From assembly GCA_023145485.1 (NCBI GenBank), contig JAGLDT010000126.1, positions 1-7,142 on the forward strand: a stretch of 7,142 nucleotides of DNA, read 5' to 3'. Below are positions 5,020-7,142 of this stretch, piece after piece; positions within the stretch are counted from its first letter, which is position 1; each line of letters begins with the position of its first letter. The DNA is from Cocleimonas sp. Lineage in GTDB: Bacteria; Pseudomonadota; Gammaproteobacteria; Thiotrichales; Thiotrichaceae. Below the pieces are notes generated by a model, which saw nothing but the letters and a program-made list of their open reading frames with translations, did not search any database and was not told the DNA's origin. The position numbers and the translations under genes were made by a program.

Positions 5020-6612
5020 TTGTATACCGTACTTAATAAACGTCTACAAGGTATTGAAAAGAACAATATCAACGCATCACTAAAAGACTCAAAAACTGGA
5101 CTGGAAAAGGAAAGTCTACGTGTTGACTCTAAAGGTCATATTGCACAGACTCCACACCCTAAGGTACTTGGCTCTGCCTTAAAAAACCCGTGGATTACAA
5201 CTGATTATGCAGAATCTCTGCTGGAGTTGATTACCCCGCCGTGTGATCGCGCTTATGAATCCTTAGATTTTTTGAAAGAAATAGAATCCTTTGTTTATCA
5301 ACAATTAGATGATGAATTATTGTGGACTCACAGCATGCCTTGCATTATTCGTGGCGAGAGTGATATTAAAATTGCTGAATATGGCGATTCTACAGGCGGT
5401 AAAATGAAACATATTTATCGTCAGGGGCTAGCATGGCGATATGGAAAAATGATGCAAGTGATTGCAGGTATTCATTTTAATCATTCCATTGGTAAGAATT
5501 TTTGGGCAGCTTACCAACCGTTAGAACAACAGGAACGTACTACACCACAAGACTTTATTAACCATAGTTATATGGGAATGGTGCGTAATATCCAACGCTA
5601 TGGCTGGTTAATCCCCTATCTCTTTGGCGCTTCTCCTGCTATTTGCAAAACCTTTCTAAGTGGTGTCCCTAAATTGGATAGCATGAAAGTGTATAAAAAA
5701 AACACCTACTATGAACCTTGGGGAACCTCCTTACGCATGGGGGATATTGGTTATACTAATCGCAAGGAAAATAAAGTCGGTATTAAAGCAAATTATGATT
5801 CCATTGAGCAGTACATAGAAAGCTTACGGCATGCAATTAGTACACCTCATACTGCTTATCAAGACATTGGTATTAAAGTTGATGGCGAATACCGTCAATT
5901 AAATGCCAATTTATTACAAATTGAAAATGAATATTACAGCACCGTTAGACCTAAACAGATTCTGGATTGCTTTGAAAAACCAATTGACGCATTAAGTAGC
6001 CGTGGTATTCGCTATGTCGAATTGCGCTCGGTGGATATAAATCCTTTTCACCCTGCAGGTATTAGTCATAAACAACTTTTCTTTTTAGAAATTTTTATGT
6101 TGTTTTGCTTATTACAAGAAAGCCCTAAAATTGATAAAAAAGAACAAAAAGAAATCAATGAAAACCAATCTTTAGTCGCTCATTTAGGACGAAAACCCAA
6201 TCTAAAACTAAGTCAAAACAATAAAAAACGTACATTAACGGCATGGGCTTTAGAATTATTAGATGCAATGATGCCCATTGCTGAATTACTGAATAAAATC
6301 CATACTGATACCTGTTATGTATCCGCATTGAAACATCAGATAGAGCTTATTAAACACCCTGAGCTAACCGCTTCGGCACGTGTATTAGACGAATTAATGA
6401 GTCACCATGATAGCTATTTTGATTTTGCACGCAACAAATCTGAACAGCATCGGCATTATTTCTTAGAACGTGAATTAAGCAATACCACTTGGGACACCTT
6501 TTCCCAACAAGCAAAGCAATCTATTTTAGAACAACAAAAAGTTGAAGCGAATGATGATATAAGCTTTGATAGTTTTCTTAAATATTACTTTGCTGATACA
6601 TCAATCAAATAA
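5020..6612 (+). CDS. gshA: Glutamate-cysteine ligase (gamma-glutamylcysteine synthetase)
   Basis: ATP-dependent joining of glutamate and cysteine, the first and usually rate-limiting step of glutathione synthesis, in the cytoplasm. At 530 residues it is close to E. coli GshA (518). It lines up with that proteobacterial family throughout: GLEKESLRV (27-35), ALKNPWITTDYAESLLELITP (53-73), YRQGLAWRYGKMMQVIAGIHFN (133-154), GTSLRMGDIGYTN (235-247) and YVELRSVDINPFHPAGI (332-348) match E. coli segments by memory. All core ATP, metal and glutamate-binding stretches appear intact, so it should be active. Translation starts at TTG behind a strong ribosome binding site. gshB is not in the window. Its last 28 bp overlap the end of the convergent M14 peptidase gene, and no terminator lies between them. 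Confidence 0.95.
   Translation: MYTVLNKRLQGIEKNNINASLKDSKTGLEKESLRVDSKGHIAQTPHPKVLGSALKNPWITTDYAESLLELITPPCDRAYESLDFLKEIESFVYQQLDDELLWTHSMPCIIRGESDIKIAEYGDSTGGKMKHIYRQGLAWRYGKMMQVIAGIHFNHSIGKNFWAAYQPLEQQERTTPQDFINHSYMGMVRNIQRYGWLIPYLFGASPAICKTFLSGVPKLDSMKVYKKNTYYEPWGTSLRMGDIGYTNRKENKVGIKANYDSIEQYIESLRHAISTPHTAYQDIGIKVDGEYRQLNANLLQIENEYYSTVRPKQILDCFEKPIDALSSRGIRYVELRSVDINPFHPAGISHKQLFFLEIFMLFCLLQESPKIDKKEQKEINENQSLVAHLGRKPNLKLSQNNKKRTLTAWALELLDAMMPIAELLNKIHTDTCYVSALKHQIELIKHPELTASARVLDELMSHHDSYFDFARNKSEQHRHYFLERELSNTTWDTFSQQAKQSILEQQKVEANDDISFDSFLKYYFADTSIK
6585..6612. other. 28-bp tail-to-tail overlap of gshA and the M14 gene
   Basis: The stop codon of the M14 gene (TTA on the + strand at 6585-6587) lies inside the last codons of gshA, whose TAA is at 6610-6612. 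Each frame encodes the other's C-terminal residues in antisense. No hairpin with a T-run is seen here, so both transcripts probably run into the opposite gene. Confidence 0.9.
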
Positions 6613-7142
6613 TCCAAACCACCCGTTACTGCCGCTACTTGAGCATCAATACAGTTTTGATCATCTACCTTTGAGCTATCGGGGTAAACTTCAGTAGTGG
6701 TAGTAAATTCAGCCCCAGTAAAGCCTGTGCAAAGACCTAGTTTCTTGACCTGATAATGAATAATGCCTTGCTGAGAACATGGTTTACCAATGATTTGACC
6801 AAACTCATCAGAGGGAGCTATATGGGTGACTTTTGCCACTGATTGAATGATAGCTTTTTGAAAGGTTTCTTGAGGGTTTTCGCTATCAGCTACTAAATAA
6901 AAACCATCAGGAATATTCCAAACTTCTTGCACAATTGCATCCCTAGCCTCTAATGCAGGTCTAAATTCAGTATTATCCGTATCAGTTGTTTCATGCAGGT
7001 CAAAATGAGCAAAAATTTCAACATCCATTGATAACACCGCATTCATCGCCTGCTTCGCTTCTTCTGACGCAGTGTTTTTGATAAAAGAACGATTTGGATC
7101 AATTGCATTAGGATTCCAGCGATTAATCGTTTCATACCCCCA
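6585..7142 (-). CDS. M14-type zinc metallocarboxypeptidase, 5' end outside the window
   Basis: The reading frame stays open from its stop at 6585 to the right edge, giving the last 185 residues of a longer protein. An internal ATG at 7046 is not the start, because conserved sequence continues upstream. DPNRSF (fragment residues 15-20) resembles the substrate-binding NR motif of M14 carboxypeptidases (DLNRNF). HFDLHETTDTD (46-56) has a histidine placed like the third zinc ligand, and TTTTEVYPD (147-155) has a glutamate (151) placed like the catalytic one. The first zinc motif, HxxE, would lie outside the window. Such enzymes remove C-terminal residues from peptides; the substrate here is unknown. 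I recall close relatives annotated only as M14 family peptidases. It is convergent with gshA and overlaps it by 28 bp. Confidence 0.8.
   Translation of the reverse strand, partial: WGYETINRWNPNAIDPNRSFIKNTASEEAKQAMNAVLSMDVEIFAHFDLHETTDTDNTEFRPALEARDAIVQEVWNIPDGFYLVADSENPQETFQKAIIQSVAKVTHIAPSDEFGQIIGKPCSQQGIIHYQVKKLGLCTGFTGAEFTTTTEVYPDSSKVDDQNCIDAQVAAVTGGLDYLIDVSAK

Noticed and set aside
6585..7046. Complete 153-residue protein starting at ATG 7046
   Set aside because: The frame stays open to 7142 and encodes a family-like DPNRSF motif upstream, so the gene is cut by the window edge.

Overview
The window looks like chromosomal DNA of an AT-rich (roughly 40% G+C, estimated by eye) gammaproteobacterium. 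The clearest pointer is a glutamate-cysteine ligase of the E. coli GshA type. NnrS, a hemerythrin-like protein and a phosphatase-kinase fusion fit a respiratory organism that meets nitrogen oxides. A low-GC sulfur or methane oxidiser is possible, but the sequence does not prove it. No tRNA, rRNA, transposase, CRISPR array or phage gene was seen.

Layout. Positions 1-342 hold no recognisable gene: an A/T-rich leader, eight copies of an 8-bp repeat running directly into four copies of a 9-bp repeat, then interlocking inverted repeats and a 25-bp near-perfect direct repeat. Next is a leftward gene for a multi-pass membrane protein of unknown function (343-1107). A 294-bp divergent regulatory region follows (1108-1401). 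It holds a leftward extended -10 promoter with a palindrome over its -35/spacer, and a rightward FNR/Dnr-type box (1310-1323) with a -10 at class II spacing. Two tightly spaced rightward genes follow: nnrS (1402-2607) and an HHE hemerythrin-like gene (2617-3072). Facing them, 11 bp away, is a leftward gene for a PP2C phosphatase fused to a Ser/Thr kinase with a C-terminal membrane anchor (3084-4829). Divergent from it is gshA (5020-6612), with a TTG start. Its 3' end overlaps by 28 bp the 3' end of a leftward M14-type metallocarboxypeptidase gene, which runs off the right edge (6585-7142).

How the genes may work together. nnrS and the hemerythrin-like gene look like one operon under an FNR/Dnr-family regulator, which points to low-oxygen or nitric-oxide stress. 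GshA makes the first intermediate of glutathione, the main thiol buffer against nitrosative and oxidative stress, so 1.3-6.6 kb could be a loose stress neighbourhood; gshA has its own sigma70-like promoter, however. From memory, the phosphatase-kinase fusion resembles proteins encoded beside nitrate-assimilation genes in pseudomonads, so its place next to nnrS is suggestive. The most notable observations are the nitrosative-stress operon with its control region, the adjoining phosphatase-kinase, and the unexplained repeats at the left end.
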